The notes: generated by a model not told the origin, from the sequence alone. Shown: positions 32,987 through 45,801, counted from the first letter of the stretch. The stretch is DNA of 64,000 nucleotides from Aplectana chamaeleonis (GCA_029168955.1 JAPDOI010001440.1:116115-180114), one strand, 5' to 3'. Program-made: numbers and translations.

Positions 32987-33058
32987 GGTCCTGGCCGGGA
33001 TCGAACCGGCGACCTTCTGCGTGTGAAGCAGACGTGATAACCACTACACCACAGGACC
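32987..33058 (-). tRNA. tRNA-Val (CAC)
   Basis: Canonical body; T7; next copy at 425. Confidence 0.9.
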
Positions 33059-33411
33059 ACATCTTGCGCTGCCGACTGCCGATTGAATGACTCCGTCTAT
33101 CCCAACATCACACTCAATACTATGCAACACGTAGAACTCCTTGCAAGTAGTTATTAAAAAACAGAAGGTTCGGAATCGTCGACGTCTTGTGTTCGATGGC
33201 TATGCGACATTCACTACATCACAGCACCACTCCTCCTCAGAAGTGATAATCACTACACTACAGCACCGCTTATTGTATACAATACTGCTGTTTGAAAAAC
33301 TCAAATTTTGACTCCTCAACACTCATCGCTATGTTGAGCTAGTAATCTATGAGAGGAGAACAAAAGGAAAAAATTGAGAAAGGTCAAAATAAGACTAATA
33401 GGCTAAAAAAA

Positions 33412-33483
33412 GGTCCTGGCCGGGATCGAACCGGCGACCTTCTGCGTGTGAAGCAGACGTGATAACCACTACACCACAGGACC
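33412..33483 (-). tRNA. tRNA-Val (CAC)
   Basis: Canonical body; T7; next copy at 425. Confidence 0.9.
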
Positions 33484-33836
33484 ACATCTTGCGCTGCCGA
33501 CTGCCGATTGAATGACTCCGTCTATCCCAACATCACACTCAATACTATGCAACACGTAGAACTCCTTGCAAGTAGTTATTAAAAAAACAGAAGGTTCAGA
33601 ATCGTCGACGTCTTGTGTTCGATGGCTATGCGACATTCACTACATCACAGCACCACTCCTCCTCAGAAGTGATAATCACTACACTACAGCACCGCTTATT
33701 GTATACAGTACTGCTGTTTGAAAAACTCAAATTTTGACTCCTCAACACTCATCGCTATGTTGAGCAAGTAATCTATGAGAGGAGAACAAAAGGAAAAAAT
33801 TGAGAAAGGTCAAAATAAGACTAATAGGCCCAAAAA

Positions 33837-33908
33837 GGTCCTGGCCGGAATCGAACCGGCGACCTTCTGCGTGTGAAGCAGACGTGATAACCACTACACC
33901 GCAGGACC
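33837..33908 (-). tRNA. tRNA-Val (CAC), U8 lost
   Basis: Base 8 is C instead of the near-universal U8, which also damages the A box start. The T loop has the TTCGATT variant. T5 is present. Confidence 0.75.
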
Positions 33909-34260
33909 ACATCTTGCGCTGCCGACTGCCGATTGAGTGACTCCGTCTATCCCAACATCACACTCAATACTATGCAACACGTAGAACTCCTTGCAAGTAG
34001 TTATTAAAAAAACAGAAGGTTCAGAATCGTCGACGTCTTGTGTTCGATGGCTATGCGACATTCACTACATCACAGCACCACTCCTCCTCAGAAGTGATAA
34101 TCACTACACTACAGCACCGCTTATTGTATACAATACTGCTGTTTGAAAAACTCAAATTTTGACTCCTCAACACTCATCGCTATGTTGAGCTAGTAATCTA
34201 TGAGAGGAGAACAAAAGGAAAAAATTGAGAAAGGTCAAAATAAGACTAATAGGCTAAAAA

Positions 34261-34332
34261 GGTCCTGGCCGGGATCGAACCGGCGACCTTCTGCGTGTGA
34301 AGCAGACGTGATAACCACTACACCACAGGACC
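34261..34332 (-). tRNA. tRNA-Val (CAC)
   Basis: Canonical body; T5; next copy at 425. Confidence 0.9.
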
Positions 34333-34685
34333 ACATCTTGCGCTGCCGACTGCCGATTGAATGACTCCGTCTATCCCAACATCACACTCAATACTATGCA
34401 ACACGTAGAACTCCTTGCAAGTAGTTATTAAAAAACAGAAGGTTCGGAATCGTCGACGTCTTGTGTTCGATGGCTATGCGACATTCACTACATCACAGCA
34501 CCACTCCTCCTCAGAAGTGATAATCACTACACTACAGCACCGCTTATTGTATACAATACTGCTGTTTGAAAAACTCAAATTTTGACTCCTCAACACTCAT
34601 CGCTATGTTGAGCTAGTAATCTATGAGAGGAGAACAATAGGAAAAAATTGAGAAGGGTCAAAATAAGACTAATAGGCCCAAAAAA

Positions 34686-34757
34686 GGTCCTGGCCGGGAT
34701 CGAACCGGCGACCTTCTGCGTGTGAAGCAGACGTGATAACCACTACACCACAGGACC
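34686..34757 (-). tRNA. tRNA-Val (CAC)
   Basis: Canonical body; T6; next copy at 425. Confidence 0.9.
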
Positions 34758-35110
34758 ACATCTTGCGCTGCCGACTGCCGATTGAATGACTCCGTCTATC
34801 CCAACATCACACTCAATACTATGAAACACGTAGAACTCCTTGCAAGTAGTTATTAAGAAACAGAAGGTTCGGAATCGTCGACGTCTTGTGTTCGATGGCT
34901 ATGCGGCATTCACTACATCACAGCACCACTCCTCCTCAGAAGTGATAATCACTACACTACAGCACCGCTTATTGTATACAATACTGCTGTTTGAAAAACT
35001 CAAATTTTGACTCCTCAACACTCATCGCTATGTTGAGCTAGTAATCTATGATAGGAGAACAAAAGGAAAAAATTGAGAAGGGTCAAAATAAGACTAATAG
35101 GCCCAAAAAA

Positions 35111-35182
35111 GGTCCTGGCCGGGATCGAACCGGCGACCTTCTGCGTGTGAAGCAGACGTGATAACCACTACACCACAGGACC
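35111..35182 (-). tRNA. tRNA-Val (CAC)
   Basis: Canonical body; T6; next copy at 424. Confidence 0.9.
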
Positions 35183-35534
35183 ACATCTTGCGCTGCCGAC
35201 TGCCGATTGAATGACTCCGTCTATCCCAACATCACACTCAATACTATGCAACACGTAGAACTCCTTGCAAGTAGTTATTAAAAACAGAAGGTTCGGAATC
35301 GTCGACGTCTTGTGTTCGATGGCTATGCGACATTCACTACATCACAGCACCACTCCTCCTCAGAAGTGATAATCACTACACTACAGCACCGCTTATTGTA
35401 TACAGTACTGCTGTTTTAAAAACTCAAATTTTGACTCCTCAACACTCATCGCTATGTTGAGCTAGTAATCTATGAGAGGAGAACAAAAGGAAAAAATTGA
35501 GAAAGGTCAAAATAAGACTAATAGGCTAAAAAAA

Positions 35535-35606
35535 GGTCCTGGCCGGGATCGAACCGGCGACCTTCTGCGTGTGAAGCAGACGTGATAACCACTACACCAC
35601 AGGACC
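35535..35606 (-). tRNA. tRNA-Val (CAC)
   Basis: Canonical body; T7; next copy at 425. Confidence 0.9.
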
Positions 35607-35959
35607 ACATCTTGCGCTGCCGACTGCCGATTGAATGACTCCGTCTATCCCAACATCACACTCAATACTATGCAACACGTAGAACTCCTTGCAAGCAGAT
35701 ATAAAAAAAAACAGAAGGTTCGGAATCGTCGACGTCTTGTGTTCGATGGCTATGCGACATTCACTACATCACAGCACCACTCCTCCTCAGAAGTGATAAT
35801 CACTACACTACAGCACCGCTTATTGTATACAGTACTGCTGTTTTAAAAACTCAAATTTTGACTCCTCAACACTCATCGCTATGTTGAGCTAGTAATCTAT
35901 GAGAGGAGAACAAAAGGAAAAAATTGAGAAAGGTCAAAATAAGACTAATAGGCCCAAGA

Positions 35960-36031
35960 GGTCCTGGCCGGGATCGAACCGGCGACCTTCTGCGTGTGAA
36001 GCAGACGTGATAACCACTACACCACAGGACC
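35960..36031 (-). tRNA. tRNA-Val (CAC), interrupted terminator
   Basis: Canonical body; the 3' flank is TCTTGGG, so no adjacent T4. Confidence 0.87.
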
Positions 36032-36386
36032 ACATCTTGCGCTGCCGACTGCCGATTGAATGACTCCGTCTATCCCAACATCACACTCAATACTATGCAA
36101 CACGTAGAACTCCTTGCAAGTAGTTATTAAAAAAAACAGAAGGTTCGGAATCGTCGACGTCTTGTGTTCGATGGCTATGCGACATTCACTACATCACAGC
36201 ACCACTCCTCCTCAGAAGTGATAATCACTACACTACAGCACCGCTTATTGTATACAATACTGCTGTTTGAAAAACTCAAATTTTGACTCCTCAACACTCA
36301 TCGCTATGTTGAGCTAGTAATCTATGATAGGAGAACAAAAGGAAAAAATTGAGAAGGGTCAAAATAAGACTAATAGGCCCAAAAAA

Positions 36387-36458
36387 GGTCCTGGCCGGGA
36401 TCGAACCGGCGACCTTCTGCGTGTGAAGCAGACGTGATAACCACTACACCACAGGACC
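36387..36458 (-). tRNA. tRNA-Val (CAC)
   Basis: Canonical body; T6; next copy at 422. Confidence 0.9.
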
Positions 36459-36808
36459 ACATCTTGCGCTGCCGACTGCCGATTGAATGACTCCGTCTAT
36501 CCCAACATCACACTCAATACTATGCAACACGTAGAACTCCTTGCAAGTAGTTATTAAAAACAGAAGGTTCGGAATCGTCGACGTCTTGTGTTCGATGGCT
36601 ATGCGACATTCACTACATCACAGCACCACTCCTCCTCAGAAGTGATAATCACTACACTACAGCACCGCTTATTGTATACAATACTGCTGTTTGAAAAACT
36701 CAAATTTTGACTCCTCAACACTCATCGCTATGTTGAGCTAGTAATCTATGAGAGGAGAACAAAAGGAAAAAATTGAGAAAGGTCAAAATAAGACTAATAG
36801 GCCCAAAA

Positions 36809-36880
36809 GGTCCTGGCCGGGATCGAACCGGCGACCTTCTGCGTGTGAAGCAGACGTGATAACCACTACACCACAGGACC
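36809..36880 (-). tRNA. tRNA-Val (CAC)
   Basis: Canonical body; T4; next copy at 422. Confidence 0.9.
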
Positions 36881-37230
36881 ACATCTTGCGCTGCCGACTG
36901 CCGATTGAATGACTCCGTCTATCCCAACATCACACTCAATACTATGCAACACGTAGAACTCCTTGCAAGTAGTTATTAAAAAACAGAAGGTTCGGAATCG
37001 TCGACGTCTTGTGTTCGATGGCTATGCGACATTCACTACATCACAGCACCACTCCTCCTCAGAAGTGATAATCACTACACTACAGCACCGCTTATTGTAT
37101 ACAATACTGCTGTTTGAAAAACTCAAATTTTGACTCCTCAACACTCATCGCTATGTTGAGCTAGTAATCTATGAGAGGAGAACAAAAGGAAAAAATTGAG
37201 AAAGGTCAAAATAAGACTAATAGGCCCAAA

Positions 37231-37302
37231 GGCCCTGGCCGGGATCGAACCGGCGACCTTCTGCGTGTGAAGCAGACGAGATAACCACTACACCACAGGA
37301 CC
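37231..37302 (-). tRNA. tRNA-Val (CAC), degenerate
   Basis: The acceptor 3' strand is CAGGGCC (wobble at pair 3-70), and A24 of the D stem is T, breaking a pair. Only T3 follows. Probably weak or inactive. Confidence 0.72.
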
Positions 37303-37654
37303 ACATCTTGCGCTGCCGACTGCCGATTGAATGACTCCGTCTATCCCGACATCACACTCAATACTATGCAACACGTAGAACTCCTTGCAAGTAGTTATTA
37401 AAAAACAGAAGGTTCGGAATCGTCGACGTCTTGTGTTCGATGGCTATGCGACATTCACTACATCACAGCACCACTCCTCCTCAGAAGTGATAATCACTAC
37501 ACTACAGCACCGCTTATTGTATACAATACTGCTGTTTGAAAAACTCAAATTTTGACTCCTCAACACTCATCGCTATGTTGAGCTAGTAATCTATGAGAGG
37601 AGAACAAAAGGAAAAAATTGAGAAGGGTCAAAAAAAGACTAATAGGCCCAAAAA

Positions 37655-37726
37655 GGTCCTGGCCGGGATCGAACCGGCGACCTTCTGCGTGTGAAGCAGA
37701 CGTGATAACCACTACACCACAGGACC
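37655..37726 (-). tRNA. tRNA-Val (CAC)
   Basis: Canonical body; T5; next copy at 424. Confidence 0.9.
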
Positions 37727-38078
37727 ACATCTTGCGCTGCCGACTGCCGATTGAATGACTCCGTCTATCCCAACATCACACTCAATACTATGCAACACGT
37801 AGAACTCCTTGCAAGTAGTTATTAAAAAACAGAAGGTTCGGAATCGTCGACGTCTTGTGTTCGATGGCTATGCGACATTCACTACATCACAGCACCACTC
37901 CTCCTCAGAAGTGATAATCACTACACTACAGCACCGCTTATTGTATACAATACTGCTGTTTGAAAAACTCAAATTTTGACTCCTCAACACTCATCGCTAT
38001 GTTGAGCTAGTAATCTATGAGAGGAGAACAAAAGGAAAAAATTGAGAAGGGTCAAAATAAGACTAATAGGCCCAGAAA

Positions 38079-38150
38079 GGTCCTGGCCGGGATCGAACCG
38101 GCGACCTTCTGCGTGTGAAGCAGACGTGATAACCACTACACCACAGGACC
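38079..38150 (-). tRNA. tRNA-Val (CAC), weak terminator
   Basis: Canonical body; T3 then C; next copy at 424. Confidence 0.88.
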
Positions 38151-38502
38151 ACATCTTGCGCTGCCGACTGCCGATTGAATGACTCCGTCTATCCCAACAT
38201 CACACTCAATACTATGCAACACGTAGAACTCCTTGCAAGTAGTTAAAAAAAACAGAAGGTTCGGAATCGTCGACGTCTTGTGTTCGATGGCTATGCGACA
38301 TTCACTACATCACAGCACCACTCCTCCTCAGAAGTGATAATCACTACACTACAGCACCGCTTATTGTATACAATACTGCTGTTTGAAAAACTCAAATTTT
38401 GACTCCTCAACACTCATCGCTATGTTGAGCTAGTAATCTATGAGAGGAGAACAATAGGAAAAAATTGAGAAGGGTCAAAATAAGACTAATAGGCCCAAAA
38501 AA

Positions 38503-38574
38503 GGTCCTGGCCGGGATCGAACCGGCGACCTTCTGCGTGTGAAGCAGACGTGATAACCACTACACCACAGGACC
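38503..38574 (-). tRNA. tRNA-Val (CAC)
   Basis: Canonical body; T6; next copy at 425. Confidence 0.9.
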
Positions 38575-38927
38575 ACATCTTGCGCTGCCGACTGCCGATT
38601 GAATGACTCCGTCTATCCCAACATCACACTCAATACTATGCAACACGTAGAACTCCTTGCAAGTAGTTATTAAAAAAACAGAAGGTTCGGAATCGTCGAC
38701 GTCTTGTGTTCGATGGCTATGCGACATTCACTACATCACAGCACCACTCCTCCTCAGAAGTGATAATCACTACACTACAGCACCGCTTATTGTATACAAT
38801 ACTGCTGTTTGAAAAACTCAAATTTTGACTCCTCAACACTCATCGCTATGTTGAGCTAGTAATCTATGAGAGGAGAACAAAAGGAAAAAATTGAGAAAGG
38901 TCAAAATAAGACTAATAGGCCGACAAA

Positions 38928-38999
38928 TGTCCTGGCCGGGATCGAACCGGCGACCTTCTGCGTGTGAAGCAGACGTGATAACCACTACACCACAGGACC
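38928..38999 (-). tRNA. tRNA-Val (CAC), altered 3' end
   Basis: The 3' end reads CAGGACATTTG: either base 72 is A (mismatch with G1) or one C is deleted and A73 restored. No T4 follows. The same end occurs in the copy at 32,561, so the two share ancestry; the anticodon here is still CAC. Confidence 0.75.
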
Positions 39000-39351
39000 A
39001 CATCTTGCGCTGCCGACTGCCGATTGAATGACTCCGTCTATCCCAACATCACACTCAATACTATGCAACACGTAGAACTCCTTGCAAGTAGTTATTAAAA
39101 ACAGAAGGTTCGGAATCGTCGACGTCTTGTGTTCGATGGCTATGCGACATTCACTACATCACAGCACCACTATTCCTCAGAAGTGATAATCACTACACTA
39201 CAGCACCGCTTATTGTATACAGTACTGCTGTTTTAAAAACTCAAATTTTGACTCCTCAACACTCATCGCTATGTTGAGCTAGTAATCTATGAGAGGAGAA
39301 CAAAAGGAAAAAATTGAGAAAGGTCAAAATAAGACTAATAGGCTAAAAAAA

Positions 39352-39423
39352 GGTCCTGGCCGGGATCGAACCGGCGACCTTCTGCGTGTGAAGCAGACGT
39401 GATAACCACTACACCACAGGACC
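39352..39423 (-). tRNA. tRNA-Val (CAC)
   Basis: Canonical body; T7. Its upstream spacer (39,424-39,777) carries the rare markers 'cattgacg', 'gatgcatatg' and 'ctattcctc'. Confidence 0.9.
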
Positions 39424-39777
39424 ACATCTTGCGCTGCCGACTGCCGATTGAATGACTCCGTCTATCCCAACATCACACTCAATACTATGCAACACGTAGA
39501 ACTCCTTGCAAGCAGTTATTAAAAAAACAGAAGGTTCGGAATCATTGACGTCTTGTGTTCGATGCATATGCGACATTCACTACATCACAGCACCACTATT
39601 CCTCAGAAGTGATAATCACTACACTACAGCACCGCTTATTGTATACAGTACTGCTGTTTTAAAAACTCAAATTTTGACTCCTCAACACTCATCGCTATGT
39701 TGAGCTAGTAATCTATGAGAGGAGAACAAAAGGAAAAAATTGAGAAAGGTCAAAATAAGACTAATAGGCTGAAAAAA

Positions 39778-39849
39778 GGTCCTGGCCGGGATCGAACCGG
39801 CGACCTTCTGCGTGTGAAGCAGACGTGATAACCACTACACCACAGGACC
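39778..39849 (-). tRNA. tRNA-Val (CAC)
   Basis: Canonical body; T6 followed by C; next copy at 425. Confidence 0.9.
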
Positions 39850-40202
39850 ACATCTTGCGCTGCCGACTGCCGATTGAATGACTCCGTCTATCCCAACATC
39901 ACACTCAATACTATGCAACACGTAGAACTCCTTGCAAGTAGTTATTAAAAAACAGAAGGTTCGGAATCGTCGACGTCTTGTGTTCGATGGCTATGCGACA
40001 TTCACTACATCACAGCACCACTCCTCCTCAGAAGTGATAATCACTACACTACAGCACCGCTTATTGTATACAATACTGCTGTTTGAAAAACTCAAATTTT
40101 GACTCCTCAACACTCATCGCTATGTTGAGCTAGTAATCTATGAGAGGAGAACAAAAGGAAAAAATTGAGAAAGGTCAAAATAAGACTAATAGGCCCAAAA
40201 AA

Positions 40203-40274
40203 GGTCCTGGCCGGGATCGAACCGGCGACCTTCTGCGTGTGAAGCAGACGTGATAACCACTACACCACAGGACC
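40203..40274 (-). tRNA. tRNA-Val (CAC)
   Basis: Canonical body; T6; next copy at 425. Confidence 0.9.
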
Positions 40275-40627
40275 ACATCTTGCGCTGCCGACTGCCGATT
40301 GAATGACTCCGTCTATCCCAACATCACACTCAATACTATGCAACACGTAGAACTCCTTGCAAGTAGTTATTAAAAAACAGAAGGTTCAGAATCGTCGACG
40401 TCTTGTGTTTGATGGCTATGCGACATTCACTACATCACAGCACCACTCCTCCTCAGAAGTGATAATCACTACACTACAGCACCGCTTATTGTATACAATA
40501 CTGCTGTTTGAAAAACTCAAATTTTGACTCCTCAACACTCATCGCTATGTTGAGCTAGTAATCTATGAGAGGAGAACAAAAGGAAAAAATTGAGAAAGGT
40601 CAAAATAAGACTAATAGGCCCAAAAAA

Positions 40628-40699
40628 GGTCCTGGCCGGGATCGAACCGGCGACCTTCTGCGTGTGAAGCAGACGTGATAACCACTACACCACAGGACC
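40628..40699 (-). tRNA. tRNA-Val (CAC)
   Basis: Canonical body; T6; next copy at 425. Confidence 0.9.
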
Positions 40700-41052
40700 A
40701 CATCTTGCGCTGCCGACTGCCGATTGAATGACTCCGTCTATCCCAACATCACACTCAATACTATGCAACACGTAGAACTCCTTGCAAGTAGTTATTAAAA
40801 AACAGAAGGTTCGGAATCGTCGACGTCTTGTGTTCGATGGCTATGCGACATTCACTACATCACAGCACCACTCCTCCTCAGAAGTGATAATCACTACACT
40901 ACAGCACCGCTTATTGTATACAATACTGCTGTTTGAAAAACTCAAATTTTGACTCCTCAACACTCATCGCTATGTTGAGCTAGTAATCTATGAGAGGAGA
41001 ACAAAAGGAAAAAATTGAGAAAGGTCAAAATAAGACTAATAGGCTAAAAAAA

Positions 41053-41124
41053 GGTCCTGGCCGGGATCGAACCGGCGACCTTCTGCGTGTGAAGCAGACG
41101 TGATAACCACTACACCACAGGACC
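41053..41124 (-). tRNA. tRNA-Val (CAC)
   Basis: Canonical body; T7; next copy at 427. Confidence 0.9.
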
Positions 41125-41479
41125 ACATCTTGCGCTGCCGACTGCCGATTGAATGACTCCGTCTATCCCAACATCACACTCAATACTATGCAACACGTAG
41201 AACTCCTTGCAAGTAGTTATTAAAAAAACAGAAGGTTCAGAATCGTCGACGTCTTGTGTTCGATGGCTATGCGACATTCACTACATCACAGCACCACTCC
41301 TCCTCAGAAGTGATAATCACTACACTACAGCACCGCTTATTGTATACAATACTGCTGTTTGAAAAACTCAAATTTTGACTCCTCAACACTCATCGCTATG
41401 TTGAGCTAGTAATCTATGAGAGGAGAACAAAAGGAAAAAAATTGAGAAAGGTCAAAATAAGACTAACAGGCCCAAAAAA

Positions 41480-41551
41480 GGTCCTGGCCGGGATCGAACC
41501 GGCGACCTTCTGCGTGTGAAGCAGACGTGATAACCACTACACCACAGGACC
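41480..41551 (-). tRNA. tRNA-Val (CAC)
   Basis: Canonical body; T6; next copy at 426. Confidence 0.9.
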
Positions 41552-41905
41552 ACATCTTGCGCTGCCGACTGCCGATTGAATGACTCCGTCTATCCCAACA
41601 TCACACTCAATACTATGCAACACGTAGAACTCCTTGCAAGTAGTTATTAAAAAAACAGAAGGTTCGGAATCGTCGACGTCTTGTGTTCGATGGCTATGCG
41701 ACATTCACTACATCACAGCACCACTCCTCCTCAGAAGTGATAATCACTACACTACAGCACCGCTTATTGTATACAGTACTGCTGTTTTAAAAACTCAAAT
41801 TTTGACTCCTCAACACTCATCGCTATGTTGAGCTAGTAATCTATGAGAGGAGAACAAAAGGAAAAAATTGAGAAAGGTCAAAATAAGACTAATAGGCCCA
41901 AAAAA

Positions 41906-41977
41906 GGTCCTGGCCGGGATCGAACCGGCGACCTTCTGCGTGTGAAGCAGACGTGATAACCACTACACCACAGGACC
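41906..41977 (-). tRNA. tRNA-Val (CAC)
   Basis: Canonical body; T6; next copy at 425. Confidence 0.9.
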
Positions 41978-42330
41978 ACATCTTGCGCTGCCGACTGCCG
42001 ATTGAATGACTCCGTCTATCCCAACATCACACTCAATACTATGCAACACGTAGAACTCCTTGCAAGTAGTTATTAAGAAACAGAAGGTTCGGAATCGTCG
42101 ACGTCTTGTGTTCGATGGCTATGCGACATTCACTACATCACAGCACCACTCCTCCTCAGAAGTGATAATCACTACACTACAGCACCGCTTATTGTATACA
42201 ATACTGCTGTTTGAAAAACTCAAATTTTGACTCCTCAACACTCATCGCTATGTTGAGCTAGTAATCTATGAGAGGAGAACAAAAGGAAAAAATTGAGAAA
42301 GGTCAAAATAAGACTAATAGGCCCAAAAAA

Positions 42331-42402
42331 GGTCCTGGCCGGGATCGAACCGGCGACCTTCTGCGTGTGAAGCAGACGTGATAACCACTACACCACAGGA
42401 CC
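42331..42402 (-). tRNA. tRNA-Val (CAC)
   Basis: Canonical body; T6; next copy at 426. Confidence 0.9.
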
Positions 42403-42756
42403 ACATCTTGCGCTGCCGACTGCCGATTGAATGACTCCGTCTATCCCAACATCACACTCAATACTATGCAACACGTAGAACTCCTTGCAAGTAGTTATTA
42501 AAAAAACAGAAGGTTCGGAATCGTCGACGTCTTGTGTTCGATGGCTATGCGGCATTCACTACATCACAGCACCACTCCTCCTCAGAAGTGATAATCACTA
42601 CACTACATCACCGCTTATTGTATACAATACTGCTGTTTGAAAAACTCAAATTTTGACTCCTCAACACTCATCGCTATGTTGAGCTAGTAATCTATGAGAG
42701 GAGAACAAAAGGAAAAAATTGAGAAGGGTCAAAATAAGACTAATAGGCCCAAAAAA

Positions 42757-42828
42757 GGTCCTGGCCGGGATCGAACCGGCGACCTTCTGCGTGTGAAGCA
42801 GACGTGATAACCACTACACCACAGGACC
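42757..42828 (-). tRNA. tRNA-Val (CAC)
   Basis: Canonical body; T6; next copy at 425. Confidence 0.9.
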
Positions 42829-43181
42829 ACATCTTGCGCTGCCGACTGCCGATTGAATGACTCCGTCTATCCCAACATCACACTCAATACTATGCAACAC
42901 GTAGAACTCCTTGCAAGTAGTTATTAAGAAACAGAAGGTTCGGAATCGTCGACGTCTTGTGTTCGATGGCTATGCGACATTCACTACATCACAGCACCAC
43001 TCCTCCTCAGAAGTGATAATCACTACACTACAGCACCGCTTATTGTATACAATACTGCTGTTTGAAAAACTCAAATTTTGACTCCTCAACACTCATCGCT
43101 ATGTTGAGCTAGTAATCTATGAGAGGAGAACAATAGGAAAAAATTGAGAAGGGTCAAAATAAGACTAATAGGCCCAAAAAA

Positions 43182-43253
43182 GGTCCTGGCCGGGATCGAA
43201 CCGGCGACCTTCTGCGTGTGAAGCAGACGTGATAACCACTACACCACAGGACC
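43182..43253 (-). tRNA. tRNA-Val (CAC)
   Basis: Canonical body; T6. From here the upstream spacer shows 'cccgacatcacactc', an intermediate between the two block types. Confidence 0.9.
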
Positions 43254-43606
43254 ACATCTTGCGCTGCCGACTGCCGATTGAATGACTCCGTCTATCCCGA
43301 CATCACACTCAATACTATGCAACACGTAGAACTCCTTGCAAGTAGTTATTAAAAAACAGAAGGTTCGGAATCGTCGACGTCTTGTGTTCGATGGCTATGC
43401 GACATTCACTACATCACAGCACCACTCCTCCTCAGAAGTGATAATCACTACACTACAGCACCGCTTATTGTATACAATACTGCTGTTTGAAAAACTCAAA
43501 TTTTGACTCCTCAACACTCATCGCTATGTTGAGCTAGTAATCTATGAGAGGAGAACAAAAGGAAAAAATTGAGAAAGGTCAAAATAAGACTAATAGGCTA
43601 AAAAAA

Positions 43607-43678
43607 GGTCCTGGCCGGGATCGAACCGGCGACCTTCTGCGTGTGAAGCAGACGTGATAACCACTACACCACAGGACC
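43607..43678 (-). tRNA. tRNA-Val (CAC)
   Basis: Canonical body; T7; intermediate upstream spacer 'cccgacatcacactc'. Confidence 0.9.
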
Positions 43679-44031
43679 ACATCTTGCGCTGCCGACTGCC
43701 GATTGAATGACTCCGTCTATCCCGACATCACACTCAATACTATGCAACACGTAGAACTCCTTGCAAGTAGTTATTAAAAAAACAGAAGGTTCGGAATCGT
43801 CGACGTCTTGTGTTCGATGGCTATGCGACATTCACTACATCACAGCACCACTCCTCCTCAGAAGTGATAATCACTACACTACAGCACCGCTTATTGTATA
43901 CAGTACTGCTGTTTGAAAAACTCAAATTTGGCTCCTCAACACTCATCGCTATGTTGAGCTAGTAATCTATGAGAGGAGAACAAAAGGAAAAAATTGAGAA
44001 AGGTCAAAATAAGACTAATAGGCTAAAAAAA

Positions 44032-44103
44032 GGTCCTGGCCGGGATCGAACCGGCGACCTTCTGCGTGTGAAGCAGACGTGATAACCACTACACCACAGG
44101 ACC
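44032..44103 (-). tRNA. tRNA-Val (CAC), last of the CAC block
   Basis: Canonical body; T7. The next copy, 424 bases on, has anticodon TAC; the spacer between them changes type part-way. Confidence 0.9.
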
Positions 44104-44455
44104 ACATCTTGCGCTGCCGACTGCCGATTGAATGACTCCGTCTATCCCAACATCACACTCAATACTATGCAACACGTAGAACTCCTTGCAAGTAGTTATT
44201 AAAAAAACAGAAGGTTCAGAATCGTCGACGTCTTGTGTTCGATGGCTATGCGACATTCACTACATCACAGCACCACTCCTCCTCAGAAGTGATAATCACT
44301 ACACTACAGCACCGCTTATTGTATACAATACTGCTGTTCCAAAGACTCGATTTATGTTTCCTCAACACTCATCGCTATGTTGAGCTAGTAATCTATGAGA
44401 GGAGAACAAAAGGAAAAAATTGAGAAAGGTCAAAAGAAGACTAATAGGCCCAAAA

Positions 44456-44527
44456 GGTCCTGGCCGGGATCGAACCGGCGACCTTCTGCGTGTAAAGCAG
44501 ACGTGATAACCACTACACCACAGGACC
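44456..44527 (-). tRNA. tRNA-Val (TAC), first of the TAC block
   Basis: Differs from the canonical CAC copy only in the anticodon: the loop is TTTACAC, anticodon TAC (complement of 44,492-44,494), decoding GUA and, depending on U34 modification, other GUN codons. A and B boxes and all stems are intact. T4 follows base 72, so base 73 is T. Confidence 0.9.
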
Positions 44528-44881
44528 ACACCTTGCGCTGCCGACTACCGATTCAATGACTCCGTCTATCCCGACATCACACTCAATACTATGCAACACG
44601 TTGAACTCCTTGCAAGTAGTTATTAAAAAACAGAAGGTTCGGAATCGTCGACGTCTTGTGTCTCGATGGCTATGCGGCATTCACTACATCACAGCACCAC
44701 TCCTCCTCAGAAGTGATAATCACTACACTACAGCACCGCTTATTGTATACAATACTGCTGTTCCAAAGACTCGATTTATGTTTCCTCAACACTCATCGCT
44801 ATGTTGAGCTAGTAATCTATGAGAGGAGAACAATAGGAAAAAATTGAGAAATGTCAAAAGAAGACTAATAGGCTCAAAAAA

Positions 44882-44953
44882 GGTCCTGACCGGGATCGAA
44901 CCGGCGACCTTCTGCGTGTAAAGCAGACGTGATAACCACTACACCACAGGACC
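44882..44953 (-). tRNA. tRNA-Val (TAC), U65 variant
   Basis: The T-stem ends CCGGT, giving a G49-U65 wobble; this variant recurs in copies whose 3' flank is of the 'gaacggtc' subtype. T6. Confidence 0.88.
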
Positions 44954-45306
44954 ACACCTTGCGCTGCCGACTACCGATTCAATGACTCGGTCTATCCCGA
45001 CATCGCAGTCAATACTATGCAACACGTTGAACTCCTTGCAAGTAGTTATTAAAAAACAGAAGGTTCGGAATCGTCGACGTCTTGTGTTCGATGGCTATGC
45101 GACATTCGCTACATCACAGCACCACTCCTCCTCAGAAGTGATAATCACTACACTACTGCACCGCTTATTGTATACAATACTGCTGTTCCAAAGACTCGAT
45201 TTATGTTTCCACAACACTCATCGCTATGTTGAGCTAGTAATCTTTGAGAGGAGAACAATAGGAAAAAATTGAGAAGGGTCAAAAAAAGACTAATAGGCCC
45301 AAAAAA

Positions 45307-45378
45307 GGTCCTGGCTGGGATCGAACCGGCGACCTTCTGCGTGTAAAGCAGACGTGATAACCACTACACCACAGGACC
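45307..45378 (-). tRNA. tRNA-Val (TAC), T-stem mismatch
   Basis: The T-stem 3' strand is CCAGC, a C51-A63 mismatch. T6. Confidence 0.8.
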
Positions 45379-45729
45379 ACACCTTGCGCTGCCGACTACC
45401 GATTCAATGACTCCGTCTATCCCGACATCGCAGTCAATACTATGCAACACGTTGAACTCCTTGCAAGTAGTTATTAAAAAAACAGAAGGTTCGGAATCGT
45501 CGACGTCTTGTGTTCGATGGCTATGCGACATTCACTACATCACAGCACTACTCCTCCTCAGAAGTGATAATCACTACACTACAGCACCGCTTATTGTATA
45601 CAATACTGCTGTTCCAAAGACTTGATTTATGTTTTCACAACACTCATGGTTACGTTGAGCTAGTAATTTATGAGAGGAGAAATAGAAAAAAACTGAGAAC
45701 TTTCAAAAGAAGACTAATAGGCCCAAAAA

Positions 45730-45801
45730 GGTCCTGGCCGGGATCGAATCGGCGACCTTCTGCGTGTAAAGCAGACGTGAAAACCACTTCACCACAGGAC
45801 C
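45730..45801 (-). tRNA. tRNA-Val (TAC), several substitutions
   Basis: T-stem base 53 is A (mismatch). In the D arm base 13 is A, which creates a pair with U22, and base 21 is T instead of the conserved A. The 5' flank is also altered. T5. Probably impaired. Confidence 0.7.

Larger units (their letters stand above)
24245..44338 (-). repeat. CAC block of the array (47 tRNAs)
   Basis: Units share 'gactgccgattgaatg', 'cccaacatcacactc', 'acgtagaactcc' and a 3' flank 'aaaaactcaaattttgac'. The boundary with the TAC block falls between 44,180 (last CAC marker) and 44,339 (first TAC marker). Confidence 0.9.
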
